Shown: piece after piece, positions 46,282-63,870 of the stretch
Numbering within the stretch: position 1 is the stretch's first letter
Layout of the letters: each line of letters starts with the position of its first letter
From: Vitrella brassicaformis
Taxonomy: Eukaryota; Sar; Vitrellaceae
Direction: 5' to 3'
Length of the DNA stretch: 64,000 nucleotides
Assembly (NCBI GenBank): GCA_001179505.1
Contig: CDMY01000055.1
Span: 1 to 64,000, forward strand
The notes under the pieces: generated by a model
What the model was told of the DNA's origin: nothing
The model's database searches: none
The model's input: the letters and a program-made list of their open reading frames with translations, nothing else
Translations under genes and position numbers: made by a program

Positions 46282-46880
46282 TCACTTTGTCAGAGAGCTG
46301 GCAGAGTCTGATGGTGTCAGTCAGTCGGTGTGGTGGGCTTGGGGAGAAGGCAGGCAGAGAGACAGACAAACAGACAGTGGTTTAGAGGTTTTTTGATGTT
46401 TTGGTTGTGAGCTGATGGGCGGCCGACGATCTACCTGCGCACGAAAGAGTCTGCCCTCGTGTGTGTGCGCGTGTGTGTGTGTGTGTGTGTGTGTGTGGGC
46501 GTGTGGGTGGTTGGGTGGACGGCCGGACATTTGAATGCATCTAAGGATCTGATACGCCACAGCAGCACATGCACGCCATTACCTTGCTCAATCACGATTG
46601 AGTCAATTTGATCCCGAGCTGATTGTTGCACTTGAGGGGAAAGGGCAGTGCAGAGACGACCGGACCCAAATTTACGGGAGCAAATCGACCAGCGCTGGAT
46701 GTCAAGCAAAGATCTCTCGTCGTCCGCACACCAGTCGCAGAGCAAGTGCCAGCTATGCAGAGGTCCGCTGACTCGCCTCTCTTCACCACCACCTCCTCGT
46801 CTCAGCTCACCTGCCTGCTGCCATCAGTGCCGGTCATGCAGGAGCACCAAGACACACACGCCAAGCGCGAAGGAGGCGTC
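46282..46880. other. intergenic region with a GT microsatellite
   Basis: Separates two tandem plus-strand genes. A GT tract occupies about 46458-46498. The open frame from 46623 continues into the next gene, so some of this could be coding (ATG at 46836 is in frame). Confidence 0.5.
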
Positions 46881-48099
46881 ATGCGATGGATCTTGGCTCT
46901 CGTCGGCGCGATGTTCGTCGCATCTATCGTGGCGGCGGCTTTTGGGATGGCCCACATCAACGGCACTGATGTGGACGCCTCTGACAGTGTCTTGTCGGGT
47001 GGGAGGCGTGCGCTGCGGTTCTCTATCGGCTTTGCGAGCGGGAGCGGTCGTGGCCGGTCGTCGGGTGTTGCGATCTCTGTCGGCGGGGGGAGATCAGCCG
47101 ATGTTGAAGAGGGAGTCGCTGCATGCCCTTCGGGGTACTCATTCGACGGCAGCAGGTACCTGCTAGGTTCACACACATACACGACGGGCAAGCGCATTGA
47201 GACGAGAATGTGCTGTGCTGTGCTGGCTGGATCACCGCACTTGCAGGTGTGTTCTCGGTGGCGTGCGCAAGCTCCACGGCCACCTGCGCCGCCTTCAGTA
47301 CGGCGGTGGTGGAGACGACAGTATGTTCGGCAGCATGATGGGCAGGGGTGGCGGCCGTGGTGGGATGGGCAGGGCCAACAGCTGCCCAACAGGCCAGACC
47401 TTCGTCAACGGCATGTGCCGGTCCACTATGAGGGGCGGGGGTCGGCAGCTGCAGTACTATGGCGGCGATGACACGACTCGTGCGCCGCCAACCTGCCCTG
47501 CTGGCACCTTCTACAACGGCATATTCTGTCAGCCATCGGCAGGCACCACCACCACCACCGAGAGCACCGAAGGCACAGGAGGCAATCGTCAGCTGCAGTA
47601 TGGTTCGTCAGGGTACGGGGGTGGCTCATCCGAGGCGGTCTACGTCTGCCCCGAGGGCATGGTCTTCGACGGCGTCGTTTGTCAGCCCGAGAACGACGAC
47701 ACGGCTGACGGAGGCACCAGGAGGAGGCAGCTCCAGTACGGCAGTCGAGAGAGCGGGTCGTCATCCGCCACATTCCCCGCGGCACAGGTGACGCGGACCT
47801 GCCCCGCCGGCACCTTCGACAACGGCATATTCTGTCAACCATCACTCGACACGACCAGCAGTGGCGAGGAGGACAACGGGGGCACCCGACGGTTGCAGTC
47901 GGCGCCGTCTGTCTGCCCGCCCGGCTTGGTCGTCACGGATAGCGGGTGTGTGTCAGCGACCGCTCAGAGGAGCCCAACACAGGCTGAGCGGCGCAACGAG
48001 GGAGGGGGGTTCTTCAGCAGCAGCTTCATCAGCAGCGGTGGCGGCGAGCTGGGCACCATCTCTCAGTCGCAAGCCGATGGCAACCTTGGTGGGTACTGA
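46881..48099 (+). CDS. secreted Cys-repeat protein of oocyst-wall type
   Basis: Two exons, 46881-47155 and 47247-48099, giving 375 residues. The start MRWILALVGAMFVASIVAAAFG is a signal peptide or signal anchor. An in-frame ATG at 46836 would extend it. Then six repeats of one pattern, C-P-x-G, about six residues, (F)-x-x-G-x-x-C: ACPSGYSFDGSRC, SCPTGQTFVNGMC, TCPAGTFYNGIFC, VCPEGMVFDGVVC, TCPAGTFDNGIFC and VCPPGLVVTDSGC. Gly/Ser/Thr-rich spacers between them carry the recurring string R(R/Q)LQ(Y/S). Two-Cys modules with CPxG resemble the cysteine repeats of coccidian oocyst-wall proteins. Homology is inference. A role in a sporangium or cyst wall, or another extracellular matrix, would fit. 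The R-LQ strings could be processing sites. Confidence 0.7.
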
Positions 48100-49070
48100 C
48101 ATGACATGATGTGATGGACGATGGGTGGAGTGGAGTGAGGAGGGAGGGAGGAGGGGAGGGAGGGAGAGGCTGGCTGGTTGGCTGGCTGTAGAGCGCTGAG
48201 AGAGTGTTTGCCCATGCGAGAGAAGTACATGTATCTCTCGTTGTGCCAGTCTAGTCGATCCGCCAGGTTTTCTAGTCATCCTGGCATCTTCATCCGCTTT
48301 TTTGGCGCAGAGCGCGCGTGTACAGGCCGGCTGCCCCGCCAGATCTCCCTCCTCCCTCTGTCCGTGCTGTGTCTGTCCGTCTGATGGTTGATCGCACCCC
48401 CCGGTATCGCAATGCCAAGCATATGTCGAGGCAGTCTGTATGTGAGCACGTGTTTGTGCCTGTGAATGTGTTGTGTGGATACATGTCGCTCGCACCTCTC
48501 TGTTGTGGATATTTATGTACTTCTAGATTCGCCATGATGCGCGCGGAAGGATGGCTGGGTGGGGGAGGGATGGAGCGGCAGAGGAACGGTGTGTGTGTGT
48601 GTGTGGCGTGGGGTCGTTTTGCTCTGCGATGCAGAAGATCATGGGAGGTGGCAGACGTCCGGACGGTGTGCGATGTGTGAGTGTGTGTGTGACCCATGCG
48701 ACCGCCAATCTTTTTACCGATGGTTGCACTATGTCATGTATGACACGCCATGAGGGAAAGAGACTCGACGTTGAAAGTGCGATGCGAAGGAAGGTCATGA
48801 ATGGACGCGGCAATACCATGAAAGCGGCATTGGAATGCGATGAAGTATCCAGACATGATAAGTCTCCATCCATCATGTCTGGATCAATCGAGTTGCCACA
48901 CACAAACGACTGTGACACACCCAATGTGTCTCTGCGCACCGGTCCATGGCACGCTCTGTCGGTCTGTCTGTCTGCCACGGACGCGCTCCCTCACACCAGG
49001 CCACTGAGCTGCCCCGCCACACTGGCCAGCCTCCTTGCCTCTCTTGTCGATCGACCATTACACCACCACA
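48100..49070. other. intergenic region, no supported gene
   Basis: Convergent 3' region of the Cys-repeat gene and the SNF2 gene. GGGA/GGCT repeats at 48138-48185. The ORFs here lack any domain signal. Confidence 0.5.
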
Positions 49071-55714
<6,644 letters not shown>

Positions 55715-56082
55715 CGCCGCCAAATCACCAAGGACAAAAGCAAGCTCAAGAACGAAGGCAGGGCCTGGGTTTGAGGTTTGAGGTTCTTGGCAAGGCCAAG
55801 AAGGGTGACGGCTGCGTGTGAAGACCGCAACTCATCACTCATAGTGTAGTCGCCGGCCTCTCCGTGTTGCTGAGAAGGACGGCAGGTCCGAGAGAATCGC
55901 TCATAGCTGTCTGTCTGTCTGTTTGGCGCATTCACGCCGACCGACAGACGGAGCCGCCTCACCGACGTGACTCGACGAGAGAACTAAGGTGAGCACGACA
56001 ATGGCCGCAGCCACTCATCACGATGGTGTAAGTTGCTCCGGCTCGCTGTGCCTGTGCCTGTGTGTGTGTGTTTGCTGCAGTC

Positions 56083-57970
56083 ATGTCGATGAGTGACGAG
56101 GGTGGCGCGCCGCCCAAACGGCCCCGCACACAGGGAGGAGAGGAAATGACCGCATCTGATAGCAAATCGGTGGGGCAACTGACTGGCAGAAGAGCACTCG
56201 TGGTCACATCACCCCTGTCTGTCTGTTTGTCTGTCTGTTTGTTGTGGTTCAGTCCATCGCTGAGGGTATGGCTCAGCTGGAGGACCGCATCGCGTCACTT
56301 CACCAACACATACAACAGGTGACCCACACGTCAGAGGGCTCACTGTGACGTGACGCCATCCGTCCAGTGGGCTCTCACTCTCTGTGTTGCCATCGGCTGT
56401 TTGCGTGTCTGTCAGGCCACTCGCGAGGCTGCCGATGTGCAGGAGCTCTTCAACACGACAGCCGCAGCACAGGTCAACCACACACAAACACCCCACACAA
56501 TGAGGCCATCACAACTCTCCCACTGTGTGTCTGTGTGCTGTTGTGCAGACGCCATTTCTCGCCCAGAAGTGGCCTGGCGTGTTGTCGGCTCTCTCGTCGG
56601 CTGCCGAGGGTCTGCGTGGGATCGGTGAGGGCGTCAAGGGCACCTGCCGGCCGATGGGCTGGGCTAAGCCGCCGCCACCCAGACACTTGGGCGACGACCT
56701 GTCGGCCGACGTGTGGCGGGGGGACATCTACCCGATGCTGTCTGTGTGTGAGGCCGTCTGCTCGGCCCGCCCCACCAGCAAGGCACACGGCAGCCAACTC
56801 GTCGATGAGGCCTTCATGCTCAAGCGCATCGACCAGGACCTCAAGAAACACTCACTCACCGGACTCGTCGATGTCGAGCGCCCCACCCCTCCCACAGCCA
56901 CAGCCACAGCCACAGCCACAGCAGCAGACACCGACCCCCCCGGTGGCCCCCCGACAGACCCACAGCCGGCCAGCGATGCCGTCCGGCGGTTTCGCTATCT
57001 GTCGGCGTCCGCCTATGCACTGGAGCGGGGCGGGGCGGTGTGGCAGCAGATGACCGACTTCATCCACCTGGCGCACAAGTACAAGCTCATCAAGACACTG
57101 CCCCTGCGGCTGTCGGCTAATTCGCTGCCCACCGCTGCAGCATTTGACGAGCTGCCTCTCGCCCTGGCCGTCTACAAGACATTCGGCCGTTTGCTCAGCT
57201 ACAAGGGTGATAGCCTGGCGCTGGAGCGGGTGGAGGAGGAGATGGAGGAGCAGGAGGACGGCGAGGAGATGGAGGACAGCGATGAGGAGGAGCAGGAGGG
57301 TGAGGGCGACGATGCCATGGGCGATGGGGGCGAGCAGGATGACGAACAAGGTGACGACATCGACCAGCAGCAGCAAGAGGGTGCAGGGGGCGATGGGTCA
57401 GGAGGGCAGCCGGGCGATGGGAGTGCTGGGGGCGTGACGAGACAGCGCTATAGGATCGGTGCGGAGTACTTCACGACCGTCCCTCTTTCTGATTTGCCCC
57501 CGAACCACCCCTACCGCAGCGGATACAAGGACAGCGATCCCGTCATCCGCAGTGGGGGCTGTCTCTTCCCATCATTCACGGCATTCCTCAAGGGGACGGT
57601 CCTGATGGAGTGGTGTGACCAAGAGGGGGTGGCGCAGAAGCTGGTGGCTGGCGCTAGTGTCGGTCGTGACGACAGCCGCTATCGGTCTCTGCTGACGGCA
57701 CCGACCATCGGGGGCGGTGAGACCATCGACTTCATCAATGAGCATCCACCCCAGGGATATGACGGCCGCGAGCGACTCATCATCGTCAAGGGCACCACAA
57801 CGACCGACACCATTGTGGCCTACCTGTGGCTGAGCTATGGCGACATCAGCCTCTTGACGACCGAGGCGGCGACAGAGGGCAACAGTGACATCGAACGCTA
57901 TCCCATTGCTGTGAATGCCGCCAGACGAGTGCTGGTCAAGTACGGGCTCGAGAGGACAGTGCTTGCATAG
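56083..57970 (+). CDS. family D protein, third copy, outside the duplication
   Basis: Four exons: 56083-56169, 56253-56318, 56416-56472, 56549-57970, totalling 543 residues. It starts MSMSDEGGAPPKRPRTQGG, a possible nuclear signal. Short helical exons (QLEDRIASLHQHIQQ and ATREAADVQELF) suggest a coiled coil. The long last exon matches the arm copies: NEAFMLKRI is VDEAFMLKRI here, and LPLRLSANSLPTAAAF, a Glu-rich segment, RYRIGAEYFTTVPLSDLPP, HPPQGYDGRERLIIVKGT and KYGLERTVLA follow. The last coding exon has the same length (1422 nt) as in the right-arm gene, though the sequence differs at many sites. It may be the source or sister of the duplicated gene. Its start lies about 370 bp from the divergent SNF2 gene. 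Confidence 0.8.
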
Positions 57971-58575
57971 ACGGCTTAGCTGACGACAGCACACTGGTGA
58001 GGAGGAAAGAGAGTAGGCGGGGGAGAGAGCAGGCGTGGTAATGCGATGGATCTCCTCATTCCTCGTGGGGTGGTGTGCTGCATTTGTTGATTGATGTTCT
58101 TCAGCTCAAGTGTCGCTGCGATAGGGGTGAGAGACAAAATAGCGTGACCTTCCTTATTTGATGAACTTATGTCTTATGTGGTGTGCTGCTTTTTTTGATT
58201 GATGCGGTGTAGGTAGGCGGCGGATCGATCGTAGCGAACTGATTGGCTGACGGACTGACAAATGTGATGTAGCCGGTGATGAGTGTTGACATGCGTGTAC
58301 CTATCTGCCCAGCTGCCCGTGAGTGACTCTTGATGCGTGACTTTCATCTTCCTTTATGGAGCATTCATTGACCAAAGAAAGAAAGGCCAAAAACGTCGTG
58401 CAATCAACCGTCGTCGACCAACCATACATCCCTCCCTCCCTCCCCCCCTCCCTCTCGGTTGTCATACGCTACCACTCAACCAACCAATCAACCAATACAT
58501 TCACCAAAATCGGCCCCTCGGCAGCGGCTGGCTCTCACCCACCGAGCCCATCTCTCTCTCCCTCTCCCCCGTCGC
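57971..58575. other. intergenic region, convergent 3' ends
   Basis: AT-richer than its surroundings, with CCCT repeats at 58430-58455 and no coding signal. Confidence 0.5.
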
Positions 58576-61521
58576 TCACATGATGGCACAGTCGCGTTTC
58601 TTCTTGCCTCCAGAGTAGTCGTGGTGCCTGCCCAGGAAACGACCTGGGCCGTTCGGACGACCGCCGCCACCCACGGGAGCCTGCACACACACGGACACGC
58701 ACGGACGCGGCAGAAATGAGCGATGGGCCGCCCCATGGATGCGCTCGCTCGGCCTCGTACCGATTGTGGTCTCTGCATCTGAGCCCTCTCAGCTTGGGCA
58801 CGACGCTCCTGAGACACAGCCCGCAAGGACAACCAGACAGCCACAATGAGCATCACACCACCAACAACACACCAACACACACACACCCAGTACGGGTACC
58901 TCTTCCATCTGCAGATGCAGCGCAAAGGCCAGGTCGCCGTCGGTCGACCCGTCAGTCACGGCATGCGACCCCTGACCCGCCCCAACAGACGACCCAGCAG
59001 CAGCAGGTGGGATGGGCGATGGCCTGGGGACAATCTGCTGAGGCGCCGTGACGGTGATGGGTCCCTGGAGGGGAGCAAAACCCGGCTGAGGCCGGAGGCC
59101 GACTGGCACGCCCATTGTCACGGGATGGGCGGGCGGTGGGCGGGGCTGCGACGAGCGGCCGGGGCGGGGCTGCCATGCAACTCCCCCACCATACGAGGTG
59201 GACTGAGGCTGAGGAGCCACCGATGATGGGACGGGGACGGAGGGGTGAGGAGGGAGCGTCGGGGGAAGGGGGTGAGCCGGGGCGGCGGCTGCCGCTGCTG
59301 CTGCTGCTGCCGAGACTGGCGTGTTGACTCTGCCGTATTTCGTTGACTGCAGGGACATGCACAGACAGGCACGGAGGAAGGATGAATGGAAGGGCCGGAT
59401 CTCTCGGCTATGGAGGGATGGATGACCTGGAAGTTGGAATTGACGAAGACGGTGTCGCCCCCGATGTCGTTGAGCTTCTCCCACACCACCTCGGGGATGT
59501 CGCGGTAGCCCTCGTCCGTCACCAAACTGTACAGCGTCTGGTCAAGCTTGAAAACTGTCGCAAAATGGTTGTTTCCTGAACACGCACACACAACCACGAC
59601 ACGTTCATTCTCTCCCCCATTCCTTCAGATGTATGTGTGATCTGGGTGCTTACGAAAGAAGACGCACAGCTGCCTTTCCCTGACGGTGCCGTGCAGTGCC
59701 TCCAGCCCCTCATAGGTCATCTGTGCGGCCGTGTTCTCCAGGAAGGCCTGGATGATCTCACCCTCCTCCATCGCCTGATGGATCTCGCGCATCGAAGGGC
59801 CAGGGGCGCCTCCGCCCCCACCGCCCCCAGCACTGCCCCCGCTCCCTCTTGCAGAGCTCGATCGGCCGCCTCCCCTGGTGGGGCTGAGACTCCTCGACCC
59901 GGCTCGCGGCCTTCCACTGCCGCTCCCGGCAGCAGCTGCTGCTGATGGGCTGCTCGTCGATGCGGACACCCCCCTGCCAACCCGCGATGAGCGCATACTC
60001 GCGCCGCCCAGTGCGGGCGAGCTGCCCGGCTCCCCCTCGCCCTCATGCTCGCCCTCTGGCTCCTCGCTTGTCGTCGGCGGTGCGTCGCTGGCGGCCCTCT
60101 CGGGCACATCCACATTGGGGAAGGCCGCACACGCGACGGGGGAGGGTGCGAGGGATGGGGCGGTTTTGGGGCTGCACTCGCCCGCCTCGTTGGCCTCCTG
60201 GAGAGCCATCCGCCGGGCCGACGAGGCCATGTCGTCCTCGGCTGGTGCGGAGAGGGAGAGACTGGCGAGAGAAGGGCCCGCCACTCGCCGTGAGGAGCCG
60301 CCGCCGTCCTCCTCTGCCCTGGGGTACGCCGATGATGTGGCGGACGGGGTGGCTGCTGCTGCCGATGCGGGCAGGCTAAACTGGTCGTCACGGTCGCGGA
60401 GACTGTTGACGTCCAGATCTCGCTCGCCCTCAGGGTTGGGGAGGTTGCCTGTCTCCTGGTCAACACACGTGCTGCAGACAGACATAAACAAGATGCATAG
60501 ACAGACGTGTGCAGGGAGGAAAGGCGATACACTTCTAGGTGTCATATCGATCCGTACCTGCTGTCTGCAGCAGTGGAGCCGTTGCCCGTCGACTGGGCGT
60601 CGAATCGCGGGCTGCCCGGCAGCGGCTGACCGTCCTCACTCGCACGGCTACGATGCGTCCGGCCGGCCGGGCTGCCACCGCCCAGAGATGCACCCGACCC
60701 AGGAGCGGCAGCAGCAGCAGCAGCTGCAGCAGCAGCCGAGCCAGCAGAAGCCGAAGCAGAGGCAGATGCAGCAGCCGGTGGCTGGCTGTCGGCAGGGGAG
60801 AGGTTGTCGAGGTCGAAGGATCCTCTGAATATGCGGGACTGGAGGTCCCTGTATGTGATGAGCCGCTCGATGAGCTGGTTGTAGCTCAGGCTCGACACCA
60901 CTTGGTACGTGGTGTGGTCCTGGGGAGAGCAGATCCAGCCGTGCACCAGCTGAAAGACACATCAGAGACAACCACAGCCACAGGATGCATCGAGCAGATG
61001 AGCCATCGTGTTTTTTGTAGCCGCCGGCTGGGAGACCTACCGTGCAATCGAGCATGTCAAAGACGCTCAGCTCGGTGGTGTACTCGAACGCCATGCAGTC
61101 GGTGAACCTCACGTTGACGTCGAGCCCCACGTTGAGCCTTGGTAGTATGGTGATGACGTCGCTGATGAGCTGCTGGAAGTTGGCGTCGGTGGCGGCATTG
61201 GAGGCCGACCGCGGGTTGGTGTCGAGCAGCACGTTGCTGACCTGCTGCACCAGCGCGTCAAATGTGACCTCCTTGGTCCCGTCGGGGTACTGGAGACGAT
61301 TTCGCAGCAGCAGAATGTTCGCTATCGCCAGCAGCGGACCTGGTGCGACACAGGCAGACAGACAGGGACGACGTGAGTGTGTGTGTGACAGAGTTGCGCG
61401 TGTGTGTGTCTGTCTGCCTTTTGCGTGTGGTCTTACATGGTCCGTTCTCTGCCTGCATCAGGATGGGCGTCTTCCTGCCCAGGAACTCTATCCATTTGGT
61501 GCGGTACGCCTTCGCCGTCAT
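58576..61521 (-). CDS. MINDY-type (FAM63) deubiquitinase with C-terminal CaaX box
   Basis: Eight exons: 61437-61521, 61041-61339, 60558-60949, 59654-60471, 59427-59575, 58900-59346, 58761-58808, 58576-58680, summing to 780 residues. The MINDY signature is clear: the N-terminal WIEFLGRKTPILMQAENGPC joins PLLAIANILLLRNRL across an intron that splits the catalytic Cys codon. The catalytic His lies in NNHFATVFKLDQTLYSLVTD, followed by VVWEKLNDIGGDTVFVN. MINDY enzymes trim Lys48-linked ubiquitin chains. A Ser/Ala/Gly-rich insertion of roughly 350 residues (59.85-60.85 kb) separates the two halves of the fold. After the domain come a poly-Ala/Pro stretch, a UIM-like helix LAFALHLQMEEERRAQAE, a Gly/Arg-rich exon and the end GGKKKRDCAIM. 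That is a polybasic stretch plus a CaaX box, predicting prenylation and membrane anchoring. The start could lie further upstream. Confidence 0.88.
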
Positions 61522-61896
61522 CCTTGTGTCTGAGGAGAAAGGAGACGTCGGAGCGATTAAGATGATGAAAACCTCACACGAGGAGAGCAAACACGCAGCG
61601 TCATCCTCCTCCAAAATGCTGGTGGCTTCTCTACCCTTTCTCCAATGCGATCTCGCAAGCTCGCAGAGAATCCCCTTGAGGAGCAAATCAAACCTTTGGA
61701 GGCCGGCAGCAGCGCCACAAGGACCACAGAAGGCCACTGAGAGTTGCTGGATACTCAGCAGCGTAATCTCGTCGACATCTCCTTCCGGCCGCTGCAGGTG
61801 AACGGAACGGACACACCTCCTGCAAACGCCAAAGCGTTGCAACGCCTCCTCTGTGTTTGATCTGCACATGCAGATCTCGCCCGAGCCCGATCAACA

Positions 61897-62466
61897 ATGC
61901 CATTGTGAGCAGCACACGACGGGCCTGGGAGTGCTTCGTGCGCTCTTGTTCCATCCATGTATTGCCTCTGTCTGTCTGTGTGTGTGTGTTCTGTGTTTGT
62001 GTGACTGCAGTGATTTCGTGTACATATGGTGGCACCACATGCGCGTGGGGTCTCGCCACCAGGTCCGCGTGCACAAGGGATTCCGGCCACAGAAGTTCGA
62101 ACACATCGGACAAGCCATCAACTTCGTCAGGTCGGTCACCACACCTGACCGACACACACACAGCGGCTGTACAGACGTGTCATTCATTTGAATGACTCTC
62201 CCTCCCTCCCTCCTCTGTGTGTGTGTCTGTCATCGGTGGATGTATGCAGGACGACTCGCACCAACAAGTTGTGGCCGGTGAATGTGTGTCGGCCCATCGA
62301 CAGGGAGGAGTGGGGCACACGGCCGGGCGACTACATTTTGCAGGTCGAGAAGGGCGACATCAAGCCGACGGAGGAGGAGATACAGAAGCTGGAGAAGTTC
62401 TTTGGCGTGCCACTCAGGCGGAAGAAGAAAAAGAGGGAGCCTGGCAAGTGGCTCAGACCTATATGA
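61897..62466 (+). CDS. small basic hypothetical protein
   Basis: Two clear exons, 62011-62130 (DFVYIWWHHMRVGSRHQVRV, then FEHIGQAINFVR) and 62250-62466 (TNKLWPVNVCRPIDREEWG and onward to KKKKREPGKWLRPI). The only upstream ATG I found that fits the phase is in an 8-nt first coding exon at 61897-61904 (ATGCCATT), giving 114 residues beginning MPFDFVYIWW. The protein is rich in Arg, Lys and Trp, has no signal peptide, and its C-terminal helix EEEIQKLEKFFGVPL precedes a run of basic residues. It could be a small ribosomal or organellar complex subunit, but I recognise no family. It is divergent from the MINDY gene (starts 375 bp apart). Confidence 0.6.
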
Positions 62467-63062
62467 CAGACATGCATGAGATACGCGTGATGCACCTACT
62501 GATTGGTGTGTTTTGGGTTTCTTGTACAGTAGTCAGTCAGTCAGTCAGTCGTGGCCATGCGGGGAGACTCTGGGTGTGTGGGGGTACGTGTCTTCTCGGC
62601 TTTCGGCTGTGTGTGCCGTGCGGATGTCTGCCGCGTGGTGTGAGTGGATGATGGACACACTACTTGTAAGGGACACATCACATTGATCTCAGTGTGTCAT
62701 TTCAGTTCAGACACATGCAGCCAGTGATCCGATCGATGAGCCAGCCTGCCTGCCTGCCTGCCTGCATGTCTCTATACGGGTCGACAAATATAAAATGTAG
62801 ACACCGATATGAATATGTGTCAATCAGCCAGAGACAGACAGATATCATCAGAGCACCCCGCAAAACACGCACAGTTCTTCTCGCTTCAGACACAAACAGA
62901 CACCACAGCCGCAGCCAGCCACCCACCGGCCCTTTCCCGCCCTCCCCCTCCCCCCTCCCCCCTCCCACACACAGACAAACAGACAGGCAGCCACCCCTCC
63001 TCTCCCCCCTGCCCCTCCCCCTCCTACAGACAGACCGACTCAGGGGCTGGCCGCCTGATAGT
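62467..63062. other. intergenic region, no supported gene
   Basis: CAGT, GCCT and CCCT runs (62531-62550, 62745-62765, 62940-62975). The reading frames are repeat-derived. Confidence 0.5.
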
Positions 63063-63341
63063 TCACAGCGAAAGCACGTCTGTGTGAGAGGCACTATACG
63101 TGTCCTGCCTCACCATGTTGTTGTTGTTGTTGTTGATGTTGTTGAAAATGTCCCTGAACACCGCCAGTTTGGCATCTGCCAACATCCCTTGAGTCTCCTC
63201 GTCGGGGTTGACGGCATGGTTTCTGCTGCCTTGTTGCTGAGGGCTTTGGTGATTGACGGCTCGTGGTACCGGATCGATGCCTTGTAGGTCGAGCCGGGTT
63301 TTCAGCCGCGTTGCCTCCTCCTCCAGTACCCTCAGAGGAGC
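63063..63341 (-). CDS. possible 3' exon of an unrecognised minus-strand gene
   Basis: After a possible acceptor (CACAAG at 63342-63347 on the minus strand) the frame reads APLRVLEEEATRLKTRLDL, continues through DEETQGMLADAKLAVF, an Asn-rich stretch and DTYSA, and stops at 63063-63065. The pattern suggests a coiled helix and a second amphipathic helix, which looks more protein-like than the longer overlapping frame in another phase. A donor at GTGAGG near 63113 may also exist, so the 3' end is unsure. Upstream exons to about 63.6 kb are plausible but unresolved. Confidence 0.3.
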   Translation of the reverse strand, partial: APLRVLEEEATRLKTRLDLQGIDPVPRAVNHQSPQQQGSRNHAVNPDEETQGMLADAKLAVFRDIFNNINNNNNNMVRQDTYSASHTDVLSL

Positions 63342-63870
63342 CTTGTGCGGTCAAATGGAATGCCGTGGCCGTTCGCGCTGTTGCGGCCTGAAACACACAC
63401 GCATGGAGCAAATCATCCAACGAAAAACGCCTTCTTCTCTCAAGTCTTCTTGCCCTCAGGAGCTGGCGGAGGGGATGCGGAACACAGATCGGGCTTCCCG
63501 AAAGGAGGCGTTTTGTGAGATGGGAGGCGCGCAGATCAGGCTCTAACGAGATGTCATCCGGATGAGCTCTGAACGACAGGAGAGAAAGGATCAATCCGAG
63601 ACAGGAGCCCGGCTTCTTGTTCGTTCCTCACCCGCCCCGAGACGGCTTGGTGGGCGTCTTAATCTCTCCCGGCTCAGTGACAACACGATACTGATCTTTC
63701 TACATCTCACACGAGGCACGCAACACGAACAACAACAGATCACAGCATGCGGAAAAGCCTTTTCGTCTTACTTATTCGAGGTATCCACTTTTGTTGAGCT
63801 TGATTTGTCTCCGTCCCGTGTTTCGGCAAACCAAGAGTGTTCCAAAGCCTCTCCCGCCGACCTGCCGCGA

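Noticed and set aside
59878-60828. Plus-strand ORF of 316 codons
   Set aside because: Antisense of the Ser/Ala/Gly-rich insert of the MINDY gene. Low-complexity shadow.
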